Assembly (NCBI GenBank): GCA_965246875.1
Contig: CBDFFU010000003.1
Coordinates: 868,001-932,000, forward strand
Direction: 5' to 3'
Length of the DNA stretch: 64,000 nt
Source: DASWYT01 sp965246875
GTDB taxonomy: Bacteria > Pseudomonadota > Alphaproteobacteria > Micavibrionales > SZUA-601
In this document: piece by piece, positions 46,994-55,955 of the stretch
Layout of the letters: each line of letters opens with the position of its first letter
Position numbering within the stretch: the first letter of the stretch is position 1
Translations under genes and position numbers: made by a program
Notes under the pieces: model-generated
The model's input: only the letters and a program-made list of their open reading frames with translations
What the model was told of the DNA's origin: nothing
The model's database searches: none

Positions 46994-48688
46994 TTAACGC
47001 ACAGCAAAGATCATGCAATCGTTCAATCGCGCACAAGCCTGGTTGGCGGCCTGTGAACTGAGACCCAAAATGCGCGCGCGATAGATAGTGCCTGCGGGTG
47101 TGGTGGATGGCACAATCACGCCTTTGGCCGCAGCGGGCAAGCCGCCCAATTGCTGTTGTGCCAGGGCGAGAGCTTGCTGTCCGGCGGCGACATCGGTGTA
47201 GGCGCCGACTTGAATGCCCCACCCGCTGCTGGCCTCTGTGGAAGGCTTGTATTGCGCTGGCTGGCTGCTGGGCAAAACACCCGCCTGCATGTTTGATGGC
47301 GTTGTTCTCGTGGCTGTACGTGCCTGTACGGGCTGGATAGCACTCACAGGCGGCTGATAACTGTTGGGCAACTGCAATGTGCGCGGCTGGCCGCCGTCGG
47401 GTACCCAGCCTGTTGCAGCTTTTGTTGTGCGTGATGTTTTGACAGGTTCGATTGCAGGACGTGATGGTGTGATGCGTGAGGTTTTGGTCGCCGCTGGCGG
47501 TTGTGAGGGTGGGGCCGCATGGGCAACAACAGCCGCAGGTTCAGTAGCGGGTTGTGACGTTGTGGAAGCAACAGCGGCCTGGAATGTTGTATCCGGGGTC
47601 GTATCAGTGGCCGTTTCAACCGTTGTCGCCTCTGCAGTCACGGTTTCAGGGTTGGCAACCGGGTTGGCAATGGTATCATCCTGATCGTCCATCTGGACCG
47701 GCTGGATCGCTTGTGGCGGTGTGTAGCCTGGTGTACTCACCCGCGGCGTATTGCCGGCCATCTGCGTTTTCTGTTCGCCACGTGACAGCATGGCAAACCC
47801 TTTATTAAACAGCTCCGCCACATGCGCATCACGGCTCGCTGCCGACTTGCCGCCAAACACGATAACGATCAGACGCCGGTTATTACGCACAGCCGATGCC
47901 GCCAAGTTGAAACCGGACGCGTTCGTGAAACCGGTCTTAAGGCCATCCATGCCCTCAAAGCTTTCCATGAGATGATTGTGGTTGGTGATCACTTCGCGCT
48001 TGTAGACAAAGGATGCCGTCGAGAAGAGCGGATATTGATTGGGGAAATATTGCATCAGCGCGCGTGACAGAATCGCAATGTCCCGTACGGTGGTCGTTTG
48101 CGCGCCGTTAGGCAGACCATTTGGGTTAACGAAGTGGGTGTTATTCATACCCAGTGACCGCGCGCGCGCATTCATCATCCGGGCAAAACCATCTTCGGAC
48201 CCGCCGATATTCTCGGCCAGAACGACGGCCACATCATTCGCTGAACGCGTGATCAAGGCCAGGACCGCCTGCTTCACGGTCAGATGATCACCTGGACGTA
48301 CGCCCAGTTTGGTCGGCGGCTGGCGAGTCGCATTCGTGGAGATAGTCAGATATTTATCCATGTACAGACGACCGCGCTGGACAGATTCAAAGGCCAGAAA
48401 GATTGTCATCAATTTTGTGATGCTGGCCGGGTAAAGTTTTTTGTCCGGGTTGGTTTCGTTGATCACACGACCGGTTTGTGCATCCATGATGATGGCCGCA
48501 TAACGGCTATTCGAGGTCGCCTGCAAGCGGTGCGGACGCGCATCAGCCACGGTGACCTGCACCAGGCAAATTGCACAAACTACCATGAATATAAGGGTTT
48601 TGCGCAATGTGATGCGAATGAACGAGCGGTGCATACGACGGGCCTGACTATCTTTCCATGTGCTGTTCTTGATTAAACCAAAAGACAT
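46994..48688 (-). CDS. D-alanyl-D-alanine carboxypeptidase with SPOR domain
   Basis: An S11-family penicillin-binding protein that removes the terminal D-Ala of stem peptides. A signal segment (about residues 31-50) is followed by Ser89-Ile-Thr-Lys92, the SxxK active site, Ser149-Ala-Asn151 and KTG at 251-253. A long Thr/Pro/Ala-rich linker (about 300-480) leads to a C-terminal SPOR domain, which binds denuded septal peptidoglycan. The total is 564 residues; an in-frame ATG at 48634 is an alternative start. SPOR-tailed S11 enzymes are typical of alphaproteobacteria and point to action at the division site. Confidence 0.92.
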   Translation of the reverse strand: MSFGLIKNSTWKDSQARRMHRSFIRITLRKTLIFMVVCAICLVQVTVADARPHRLQATSNSRYAAIIMDAQTGRVINETNPDKKLYPASITKLMTIFLAFESVQRGRLYMDKYLTISTNATRQPPTKLGVRPGDHLTVKQAVLALITRSANDVAVVLAENIGGSEDGFARMMNARARSLGMNNTHFVNPNGLPNGAQTTTVRDIAILSRALMQYFPNQYPLFSTASFVYKREVITNHNHLMESFEGMDGLKTGFTNASGFNLAASAVRNNRRLIVIVFGGKSAASRDAHVAELFNKGFAMLSRGEQKTQMAGNTPRVSTPGYTPPQAIQPVQMDDQDDTIANPVANPETVTAEATTVETATDTTPDTTFQAAVASTTSQPATEPAAVVAHAAPPSQPPAATKTSRITPSRPAIEPVKTSRTTKAATGWVPDGGQPRTLQLPNSYQPPVSAIQPVQARTATRTTPSNMQAGVLPSSQPAQYKPSTEASSGWGIQVGAYTDVAAGQQALALAQQQLGGLPAAAKGVIVPSTTPAGTIYRARILGLSSQAANQACARLNDCMIFAVR

Positions 48689-48878
48689 GACTCAGTGTCA
48701 ATCGCATGTCCAAAAATACACGTCACACCAAAAAAATTCTGTGACGTTTCGGCATGCATTAAAAAAAACTTAAGAGAAAAATTTTCGATTTTTGCAAATT
48801 TCGCTTGTCTTTTTTTAATAGATATGATTTAGCTTGGTATGCGGTATAACTTTTTACCTCTCGCAAGGAGTGACTAAC

Positions 48879-49766
48879 ATGAACGACAAAACCGCCATGC
48901 CGATGGATGATGAATCCAAGGCCAAAAAAGCGGGCCGCCCAAAGGCGGCTGCTGCCAAGAAACCGGCTGCTAAAAAAGCAGTTGCTAAAAAGCCAGCTGC
49001 CAAGAAAGCAGTAGCCAAGAAACCAGCCGCCAAAAAAGCTGTTGCCAAAAAGCCAGCTGCTAAAAAAGCAGTAGCTAAAAAGCCAGCCGCTAAGAAAGCT
49101 GCTCCGAAGAAGGCTACCGCTGCCAAAAAAGCTCCGGCTAAAAAAGCTACAGCTGCCAAGAAACCGGCTGCTAAAAAAGCAGCTCCAGCTAAAAAGCCAG
49201 CCGTTAAAAAAGCTGTAGCTAAGAAGCCAGTCGCTAAAAAAGCAGTCGCTAAAAAGCCAGCTGCTAAAACAGCGACGAAAAAAGCTGTTGCCTTGAAGAA
49301 CCTGGCAAAAGCGAAAAAGCCAGCCGCCAAGAAATCGGCGGCTAAGAAACCAGCGGCGAAGAAGTCCACTGTAAAAAAGCCCGTTGAAGCTGTTACTAAC
49401 GCCGGTAACAGCTTCTTTCGTTTAGGCGGACTGCCACAGGCAGCCAAGCAAACGATCGAAAAGGCGACCCAGGCCGCGGCTCCTTATAAACAGGATGCCG
49501 AAGCCCTGGGCCAAAACTTACTTACATTTGCCCAAGACCAGTTCGATGAAGCCGTGAATACGGCGCAACGATTGCTGAACTGCCGGAGCCTGGAAGATAT
49601 CGCACAGGTGCAAAAGCAGTATATGCAGCAGAGTTTTGACCGGTTTATGCAGGGTGCGACGAAAGCCGTACAAAATACTGCCAAAGCTGCGCAAAACATC
49701 AATGCGCCACTGAACGACAAAATCGAAACACTGATGCAGAAATTTTACCCGCAACGCGCGGCGTAA
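48879..49766 (+). CDS. Histone H1-like / phasin fusion protein
   Basis: The ATG at 48879 has AAGGAG upstream and gives 295 residues. After an acidic start and an AT-hook-like GRPK, residues of about 25-175 are a highly repetitive Lys/Ala/Pro domain built from [14 protein letters not shown] units, like histone H1 C-tails. Residues of about 185-295 form a helical phasin-type domain with [17 protein letters not shown] and [13 protein letters not shown]. PhaF of pseudomonads joins the same two parts in the opposite order. A likely role is tethering polyhydroxyalkanoate granules to the nucleoid, or DNA compaction. A terminator follows. Confidence 0.8.
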   Translation: MNDKTAMPMDDESKAKKAGRPKAAAAKKPAAKKAVAKKPAAKKAVAKKPAAKKAVAKKPAAKKAVAKKPAAKKAAPKKATAAKKAPAKKATAAKKPAAKKAAPAKKPAVKKAVAKKPVAKKAVAKKPAAKTATKKAVALKNLAKAKKPAAKKSAAKKPAAKKSTVKKPVEAVTNAGNSFFRLGGLPQAAKQTIEKATQAAAPYKQDAEALGQNLLTFAQDQFDEAVNTAQRLLNCRSLEDIAQVQKQYMQQSFDRFMQGATKAVQNTAKAAQNINAPLNDKIETLMQKFYPQRAA

Positions 49767-49790
49767 TCTTTCTCTTGGAATAAGTCTTAA

Positions 49791-49816
49791 GCCCCCGCTA
49801 CTGGCGGGGGTTTTTG
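49791..49816 (+). terminator. Terminator after the phasin-like gene
   Basis: CCCCCGC (49792-49798) pairs with GCGGGGG (49804-49810), followed by TTTTTG. It is a strong intrinsic terminator. Confidence 0.9.
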
Positions 49817-49905
49817 TTTTAAATCAAAACGATAGTCATTGTTGTTAATCTGAAATATCAGCTAGTGCCCGCGGCGCAATTATCAGATTAAACGTTTGAT
49901 AGTGT

Positions 49906-49934
49906 TTGACTCTGACTTGCAAACCCTCTATAAA
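49906..49934 (+). promoter_or_regulatory. Promoter of rpsD
   Basis: TTGACT (49906-49911), 17 bases, then TATAAA (49929-49934) match the consensus at five of six positions each. Transcription would start near 49941, leaving a leader of about 143 bases. Confidence 0.7.
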
Positions 49935-49940
49935 ACTGCT

Positions 49941-50083
49941 TCCGGCGGTGATTGTGACAACCACTCTGATTCCGTTTGCCAACGGCGCAGGCGTTTGTCA
50001 CCAGGCCCATCTCTTTTTTGAAGAGTGGAGGAATGCCACGCTGGAACCAACCTTAAACTTTCTTTGAAAAGGACACACCCACT
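49941..50083 (+). promoter_or_regulatory. Structured rpsD leader, possible S4 autoregulation
   Basis: GTGACAA (49954-49960) can pair with TTGTCAC (49995-50001), and CTCTT with AAGAG (50011-50025) forms a second hairpin before the ribosome binding site AAAGGA. S4 represses its own mRNA in many bacteria. Here rpsD stands alone with its own promoter, so an S4-binding leader is plausible. No match to a known leader family can be checked by eye. Confidence 0.4.
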
Positions 50084-50701
50084 ATGAGTGGTAAACGGCA
50101 AGAAGCAAAACATAAGTTCTCACGTCGGATTGGCGGCAATTTGTGGGGCCAGGCGAAAAGCCCGGTTAACCGTCGCAATTATGGCCCAGGTCAACACGGC
50201 CAGCGCGGCAGCAAAAAATCCAACTATGCAGTTCAATTATTGGCCAAGCAAACCTTGCGCCAATATTATGGCGGGATTGGCGAGCGCCAGTTCCGCAAAT
50301 ACTACGCTGAAGCCGTGCGTCGTCGTGGTGATACCGGTGAAATTCTCATCGAATTGCTGGAACGCCGCCTGGATGCGGTTGTGTACCGCATGAAATTTGC
50401 GCCAACCATCTTTGCCGCCCGTCAGGTCGTCAGCCATGGTCACATTCTGGTGAATGGCAAACGCGTGACCATCTCGTCTTATTCGATCAAAGACACCGAT
50501 GTCGTCACCGTACGTGAAGCCTCGAAACAGATCCAGCCGGTTCTGACAGCCCAAGCTGCCAACGACCGCGACGTTCCGACCTACATGGAGGTAGATGCCA
50601 AGGCGTTGAAAGGCACTTTCACCCGCGCCCCGCAACTGGCCGATGTGCCATATCCGGTCCGCATGGAACCAAACCTGGTCGTCGAATTTTATTCACGCTA
50701 A
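50084..50701 (+). CDS. rpsD: Ribosomal protein S4
   Basis: A small-subunit assembly protein that nucleates the 16S rRNA 5' domain. It has 205 residues, with the S4 RNA-binding domain [21 protein letters not shown] and [14 protein letters not shown] typical of the family. AAAGGA lies before the ATG. It is monocistronic, separate from the alpha operon, with its own promoter and terminator. Confidence 0.98.
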   Translation: MSGKRQEAKHKFSRRIGGNLWGQAKSPVNRRNYGPGQHGQRGSKKSNYAVQLLAKQTLRQYYGGIGERQFRKYYAEAVRRRGDTGEILIELLERRLDAVVYRMKFAPTIFAARQVVSHGHILVNGKRVTISSYSIKDTDVVTVREASKQIQPVLTAQAANDRDVPTYMEVDAKALKGTFTRAPQLADVPYPVRMEPNLVVEFYSR

Positions 50702-50720
50702 GGTTTAAAAAAATCAAGGA

Positions 50721-50748
50721 AAAGGGCGCTGGCAACGGCGCCTTTTTT
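50721..50748 (+). terminator. Terminator after rpsD
   Basis: The GGCGC at 50725-50729 pairs with GCGCC (50738-50742), extended by flanking A and T, and is followed by TTTTTT. Confidence 0.85.
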
Positions 50749-50796
50749 GTTGTTTGAAAACTGACTATGATTTGCTGAACGTTTGAAAAGATAATC

Positions 50797-51447
50797 ATGC
50801 AACACACCTTCTCCCTCGCCACACTGTTCCGCCGCTGGCTCGTCACCGGCATTTTGGTCACCGCCCCGCTGATGTTGACGCTGTCGCTAGGCTGGTGGTT
50901 TATCAATTGGGTTGACCAATTCGTGCGCGATCTGTTACCGGAGCATTACACATTTCCCGATGAGACCTGGCGGATCGGCCCATTCCCCGGATTTGGTCTT
51001 GTGTTAGTATTGGCCTTTCTGGTCATTGTCGGTGCCATCTGCAATGGGTTTTTAGGCCGCTGGTGGACGCAATTTACCGGCTATATCATGCAACGCGTTC
51101 CCGTGTTGCGCATTATCTATTCCGCAACACAACAGGTGTTGTCTACCGTATTGTCTGATCAAAGCCAGGCGTTTCGTGAAGTGGTGCTGGTGGAATTTCC
51201 GCGCAAAGATTGCTGGGTTGTAGCGTTTTTGACCAACCGTAACACCGGAGAGATGGCGGTCAAAACCACAGCAAATCTCGTCGCTGTTTTTGTCCCAACA
51301 TCGCCAGCACTGACCTCAGGCTATCTGATCTTTGTCCCTGAACAGGATATCAAGAAATTGGAGATGAGCGTCGAGGATGCGCTGAAACTGGTAATCTCGG
51401 GTGGCACGATGATGCCGGTTCAATCGGCTATTGCTAAATCCGTGTAA
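50797..51447 (+). CDS. DUF502 membrane protein
   Basis: A 216-residue inner-membrane protein with two transmembrane helices (about residues 14-38 and 68-88). The soluble part has the typical RVPVLRIIYSATQQVL and FVPTSPALTSGYLIFVP. The family is widespread and of unknown function. Its 3' end overlaps the convergent MFS gene by 28 bases. Confidence 0.88.
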   Translation: MQHTFSLATLFRRWLVTGILVTAPLMLTLSLGWWFINWVDQFVRDLLPEHYTFPDETWRIGPFPGFGLVLVLAFLVIVGAICNGFLGRWWTQFTGYIMQRVPVLRIIYSATQQVLSTVLSDQSQAFREVVLVEFPRKDCWVVAFLTNRNTGEMAVKTTANLVAVFVPTSPALTSGYLIFVPEQDIKKLEMSVEDALKLVISGGTMMPVQSAIAKSV

Positions 51448-52631
51448 TACGTCTCGCGCATCAGGTATGAGACCACAAAGCCAATGCCTAAAATGGCAAT
51501 GCCAACAATAGTTAGTGCATTGACCAAGCCATACGCGGGTTTTAACGCCAATACAGCTAAGTTGAAGACAATGATCATGCCACGGGCGACGGTTAGCACC
51601 GATGTCGTTGCCGTTGCCCGCAATTCTGTCGAGAATTGCTCAACAGCAACAGTGGCCGACAAGGCCCACACATTAAACAACCCGATAGCGGCGGCTGCAC
51701 TATAGAACAACAGTGCGCTGGCGCCATTGACCATGTGCAGAAAAGTCATCACCAACACCAGATTGCCAGCCATAAATAACGCAATTGCCCGTTTGCGACT
51801 GTGCAGTTTAGAAGTCAGACAAGACCCGAACAGATCACCCAAAACAGCGATGACAAAATAACTGCCGATGACGATATTGGCTTTGACCGGCCCGTCGATG
51901 TGTAAGCTCTTGGCAAGTTCAGGCGACAGGGTCAGCATGACACCCGTGATAAAAAAATTCGGTGCTAACAACAGGCTGCAACCGATGTAACGCAAAAAAG
52001 TTTTACGTGTGGCAAAGATAAATTTTAGTGGCGCCAGAAAATTTTGCTGTGTTTCAAGCACCGAAAATAACGGCGATTCCAATAACAAGCCACGCACAAT
52101 CAATAACGCAAACCCAGCCATGCCTCCTATAAAACACAATACGCGCCAGTGGAAAGATTCAATCGACAGAGCAGCGGCTGCAACTCCTAACAGGCCCAAT
52201 AACGTCATCACAGCTAAACCAAATGTGCGCTTCTCTTTGGGTAAGCTTTCACCAACCAGAGCTGACGCTAACCCAACTTCCCCGGCAATCCCCAACCCGA
52301 CACAGAACCGCAAAACGGTGTAGAGCGTTACATCATGCACAAACGCGTTAGCCAGCATCGCGATTGAGTAAACAACGATTGATCCCAACAAAGCTTTTTT
52401 ACGCCCGATTTTATCGCCCAGTAAACCCCACACAAAGCCACCGACTAAAATACCAAACACCTGCCAGTTTAATATGGTCATACCAGCGCGGGTGAGGGCA
52501 TCACCGCTCAAACCCAGATCCATCAGGCTTGGCACACGCATGACGTTATAAGAAAACGCATCAAAGCTATCGATGAAAAAGCCGAGACCAGTGATGAGAA
52601 TGAGCCAAAAAGTCGATTGCGCTTTAAACAT
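51420..52631 (-). CDS. MFS transporter
   Basis: A 403-residue major facilitator with about twelve transmembrane helices. The loop 2-3 motif LLGDKIGRKKALL, the classic G-D-x-x-G-R-K pattern, is near residue 65-78. GLGIAGEVGLASALVGESLPKEKR after helix 4 suggests the metabolite:H+ symporter (sialate/aromatic acid) group. It diverges from a TrmB-like regulator gene, which probably controls it. The substrate is unknown. Confidence 0.88.
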   Translation of the reverse strand: MFKAQSTFWLILITGLGFFIDSFDAFSYNVMRVPSLMDLGLSGDALTRAGMTILNWQVFGILVGGFVWGLLGDKIGRKKALLGSIVVYSIAMLANAFVHDVTLYTVLRFCVGLGIAGEVGLASALVGESLPKEKRTFGLAVMTLLGLLGVAAAALSIESFHWRVLCFIGGMAGFALLIVRGLLLESPLFSVLETQQNFLAPLKFIFATRKTFLRYIGCSLLLAPNFFITGVMLTLSPELAKSLHIDGPVKANIVIGSYFVIAVLGDLFGSCLTSKLHSRKRAIALFMAGNLVLVMTFLHMVNGASALLFYSAAAAIGLFNVWALSATVAVEQFSTELRATATTSVLTVARGMIIVFNLAVLALKPAYGLVNALTIVGIAILGIGFVVSYLMRETYYTDLAIAD

Positions 52632-52663
52632 CGTTTTCTTTCGTTAGGAGTGATGAAAGATTT

Positions 52664-52710
52664 TAACGGGTTATTAGCCAAATCCGTTATACTGTCGTAA
52701 CAATCCGACA
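52664..52710. promoter_or_regulatory. Inverted repeats between MFS and regulator genes
   Basis: Two dyads occupy the 100-base divergent region: TAACGG-N14-CCGTTA (about 52664-52689) and TGTCG-N8-CGACA (52693-52710). The second ends 21 bases before the regulator ATG. They are candidate operators for the TrmB-like protein, controlling itself and the transporter. Confidence 0.4.
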
Positions 52711-52731
52711 ACATAGCTGTAATGCGATCAC

Positions 52732-53523
52732 ATGATTGAAAAACTGAGTTCGCTGTTAGGCCTGCCATCAGAAGCCGTAGCTCTATATGAGCGCATTTTA
52801 ATCGATGGCGCGGCAACCGGCGGCGAACTGGCGCGGGTCAGTGGCCTGGCGCGAGCAACAACTTATGATTTATTGGGGCGTCTGGTTGATCAGGGCCTGG
52901 TCAAGCAATCACTCTTCCGCGGGGTTAAACGGTACACGGCAGAACCGGCGCATGTATTGTCGACGATTCTGGATAAAAAAATCGCGGAACTGCAACAAGC
53001 GAAACAGAATGTCGAACTTCTGATTCCGCTTTTGGAAGCCAAACGCGCGCAGCATTTTGTGGCACCCCGTTTTCAGCTATTCGAAGGGCCAGATGCCATC
53101 CAGAATTTGTTGAATGACATGCTGCTGTTCCGCGACATCGACACGCGGTCATTCTGGCCGATCAGTGCCAGTATGGATGCCTTATCCGCTGATTTTTTCA
53201 AACGTCATAATCGCCAGCGCATTGAAAACAACATTAGCGTCAAAGCCATCTGGCCGCAGGACCGCATGGTGGATACAACTGTACATCCTTATCTGGGGTC
53301 AGGCCCGATGCACCGCCGCCAGATCCGCATCGCGCCATTGGAAATGGATTTTGCCATGGGCTATTGGATTTACGGTTCACGCATCGCCTTTCTGTCATCA
53401 AAAAGCGAGTCGGTGGGTTTCATCATTGAAAGCCGCGAAATGGTCGACATGATGAGCGTGCAACATGATCTCATCTGGAAACTCTCAACGCCGATCGATA
53501 TGTTTTTGCAAAACCGGCGTTAA
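52732..53523 (+). CDS. TrmB-like transcriptional regulator
   Basis: A 263-residue protein. The N-terminal winged helix has ALYERILIDGAATGGELARVSG and ARATTYDLLGRLVDQGLV, typical of TrmB-type HTH domains. A short coiled coil (about 80-103) is followed by an effector-like domain. TrmB proteins are mostly archaeal sugar-sensing regulators, with scattered bacterial members. It is divergent from the MFS gene and its 3' end overlaps recG by four bases. Confidence 0.8.
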   Translation: MIEKLSSLLGLPSEAVALYERILIDGAATGGELARVSGLARATTYDLLGRLVDQGLVKQSLFRGVKRYTAEPAHVLSTILDKKIAELQQAKQNVELLIPLLEAKRAQHFVAPRFQLFEGPDAIQNLLNDMLLFRDIDTRSFWPISASMDALSADFFKRHNRQRIENNISVKAIWPQDRMVDTTVHPYLGSGPMHRRQIRIAPLEMDFAMGYWIYGSRIAFLSSKSESVGFIIESREMVDMMSVQHDLIWKLSTPIDMFLQNRR

Positions 53524-55601
53524 CCCGCATTCAGGAACTGATCTGCCTGGTCGCGTTTGAAGATAAACAGCAATAACCGCAGAGCACTGCCGCGTTCGTC
53601 TTTGAGTTGCGGGTTACGTTGCAAGACCAGTTTCGCATCCTGTTGTGCCATGGTCAGTAAATCGCTGTGAACATCCAACTGCGCAACTTTGTAGACGGAT
53701 AGTCCGCTTTGTTTGGTGCCAAGAATATCGCCGGCCCCGCGCAATTGCAGGTCCATCTCGGCCAGGTAAAATCCGTCATCGCTGTCGCGCAAGGAGTTCA
53801 GGCGTTTCTTGGCCGTTTCGCCCAAAGGTGGGGCATAAATCAGCATGCAGGTGCCGGGCAGGTCGCCACGGCCAATGCGGCCGCGCAACTGGTGCAATTG
53901 GCTCAAGCCAAATCGTTCGGCGTGTTCGATAATCATGACAGTCGCTTCCGGCACATTGACGCCGACCTCAATGACGGTAGTTGCCACCAGCACCGCAATC
54001 TCACCGCACACGAATTGCTGCATCACGGCGTCTTTTTCCTCGCCCTTCATCCGGCCATGGATCAGACCAACTTTGCCGGGGAAAACTAAATTCAGCGCGT
54101 TATACCGGTCGGTGGCCGCCGCCAGATCCATCTTTTCGCTTTCTTCAACCAGCGGACAGACCCAAAAGATACGTTCGTTCTTTTCGATCTTGCGCGTCAG
54201 GCTGTGAATGACTTCATCCAGACGATCCTGATTGATGACGACCGTCTGAATGCCAATACGTCCCGGCGGTTTGTCGCGGATGGATGTCACATCCATATCG
54301 CCATACACGGTGAGGGCGAGAGAGCGCGGAATAGGCGTTGCCGTCATCACCAGCAAATGCGGGTTATAGCCTTTATTCGCCAGGGTCATGCGTTGATTGA
54401 CGCCAAAGCGATGCTGCTCATCAATAATGGCCAGACCCAGATTTTTAAAAGTCACGGTGTCTTGCACCAAGGCATGGGTGCCGATCAATAAATCAATCTT
54501 GCCATCGGCCAAGTCGTGCAAAATCTTTTCGCGGCCTTTGCCTTTTTCACGCCCCGTTAAAATGGCAACACGCAAACCCGATTGTGCAGCCAGTGTTTGC
54601 GCGTTAGCAAAAATTTGCCGCGCCAGAATATCGGTCGGTGCCATATAGGCCGTCTGTGCACCCGCATCGGTCACCCAGGCCGCTGCCAGCAACGCCACGA
54701 TGGTTTTACCCGACCCCACATCGCCCTGGATCAACCGGCACATGGCCACGTTTTGCTGCATGTCATGCGTGATATCGTCCAACGCCGTTTGTTGCCCGGC
54801 GGTCAGTGAAAAGGGCAAAGCCTTTAGCAGCGTCTGGTAATGCGATCCGGTCGGCGCAAGTGCTGTACGCGGACGCACCTGCCGCTGTTGTCGTGTCAAA
54901 GCCAGCGCCAGTTGCTGCGCCAGCAATTCATCATACGCCAGACGCTGTTTCGCCGGATGTGACGGTTCTAGAATCGCGCTGTCGGTGCAGCCATGCACCA
55001 TGTTCAACGCCTCTGACCACGATGGCCAGTTTTGTTGTTTGACCAGTTCCGCATCCAGCCATTCGGGCAAGGCTGGCAATTTATCTAAAGCGTAGGCCAC
55101 CGCTTTTTGCACGAGCGATAAGGTCACACCCGCGGTTAAGGGATAAACCGGTTCCAGCCCCGCCACGGCGTCCAGCTTGTCCGGCGTCGTGATCTTGTCG
55201 GGGTGCGACATTTGCGGATGACCCTGATACAATTCCACCCGGCCACTGACGACACGTTCCTGATTCACCGGAAAAGTTTTGGCCAGATAATCGCCCTGAT
55301 TTTTGAAAAACGTGATGCCCAGGAATCCGGTATCATCCTGTAATGTCACCCGCGTCGGCTGACGGAATGACGCACCTTTATCAATCCGTACGACGCGGCC
55401 TTTGGTCGTATTCACCACGCCCGGTTGCAGATTTTCGATGGTCACCACACGGCGGCGGTCAATGACGGTCAAAGGCAGGTGATAGAGAATATCCAATAAC
55501 ACCGGCCCGGCCAGCTTCTCCAGAAACTTGGCAAACTTCTCCCCAATGCCCGGAATGCGCTGGACAGAGAGGAAGAGAGGGTCGAGGAGAAAGGGCCGCA
55601 T
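53520..55601 (-). CDS. recG: ATP-dependent DNA helicase RecG
   Basis: Branch-migration helicase that regresses stalled forks. A 693-residue protein with an N-terminal wedge/OB domain (RRVVTIENLQPG), Walker A GDVGSGKT near residue 291-298, a DEQH box, and the late helicase motif QLRGRIGRG. It diverges from sdhE-mfd. RecG, SdhE and Mfd are neighbours in many alphaproteobacteria. Confidence 0.96.
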   Translation of the reverse strand: MRPFLLDPLFLSVQRIPGIGEKFAKFLEKLAGPVLLDILYHLPLTVIDRRRVVTIENLQPGVVNTTKGRVVRIDKGASFRQPTRVTLQDDTGFLGITFFKNQGDYLAKTFPVNQERVVSGRVELYQGHPQMSHPDKITTPDKLDAVAGLEPVYPLTAGVTLSLVQKAVAYALDKLPALPEWLDAELVKQQNWPSWSEALNMVHGCTDSAILEPSHPAKQRLAYDELLAQQLALALTRQQRQVRPRTALAPTGSHYQTLLKALPFSLTAGQQTALDDITHDMQQNVAMCRLIQGDVGSGKTIVALLAAAWVTDAGAQTAYMAPTDILARQIFANAQTLAAQSGLRVAILTGREKGKGREKILHDLADGKIDLLIGTHALVQDTVTFKNLGLAIIDEQHRFGVNQRMTLANKGYNPHLLVMTATPIPRSLALTVYGDMDVTSIRDKPPGRIGIQTVVINQDRLDEVIHSLTRKIEKNERIFWVCPLVEESEKMDLAAATDRYNALNLVFPGKVGLIHGRMKGEEKDAVMQQFVCGEIAVLVATTVIEVGVNVPEATVMIIEHAERFGLSQLHQLRGRIGRGDLPGTCMLIYAPPLGETAKKRLNSLRDSDDGFYLAEMDLQLRGAGDILGTKQSGLSVYKVAQLDVHSDLLTMAQQDAKLVLQRNPQLKDERGSALRLLLFIFKRDQADQFLNAG

Positions 55602-55646
55602 GTTTCAAGACTAAAGCTGAAAGAACAGATAGGCAACATCCTTATC

Positions 55647-55955
55647 ATGCGCTATAACGTCGCTATGACCTCCGCCAACCTCTCCGACTTCCAGAAAAAG
55701 CTGCTCTTCCGGGCGTGGCATCGTGGTACGCGTGAGGCGGATTTGCTGTTGGGGTGCTTCGCGCAGGCGTGTCTCGGCAAGATGGATGATGCGCAGGTCT
55801 CCTTGTTCGCCGAGCTGTTGAACGAACAGGACCCGGATATATATGAGTGGCTGACCGGCGCCAAGCCGACCCCGCCCCAGTTTGAGAATTTTGTCATGGA
55901 TGCCTTGCGCAACTTTTATGCGACGCCAAATGATGTAAAAGGCACTATTCAATGA
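55647..55955 (+). CDS. sdhE: Succinate dehydrogenase assembly factor SdhE
   Basis: A small factor that promotes covalent FAD attachment to SdhA. It has 102 residues with the conserved RGTRE at 26-30 and a Glu-rich region LNEQDPDIYEWL. The ATG at 55665 is an alternative start. It overlaps mfd by four bases. Confidence 0.92.
   Translation: MRYNVAMTSANLSDFQKKLLFRAWHRGTREADLLLGCFAQACLGKMDDAQVSLFAELLNEQDPDIYEWLTGAKPTPPQFENFVMDALRNFYATPNDVKGTIQ

Larger units (their letters stand above)
49767..50083. other. Gap between the phasin-like gene and rpsD
   Basis: There is no gene in this 317-base stretch. It holds the phasin terminator (49791-49816), an rpsD promoter (49906-49934) and a structured rpsD leader. 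Between 49820 and 49900 nothing is seen. Confidence 0.7.

Noticed and set aside
48960..49380. Repeats as a CRISPR or satellite array
   Set aside because: The periodicity follows codons, with synonymous variation, and encodes protein repeats; there are no spacers.
48854..49447. Long Ala/Phe/Leu-rich frame on the strand opposite the histone-like gene
   Set aside because: It is the antisense image of the Lys/Ala codon repeats and has no start signal.
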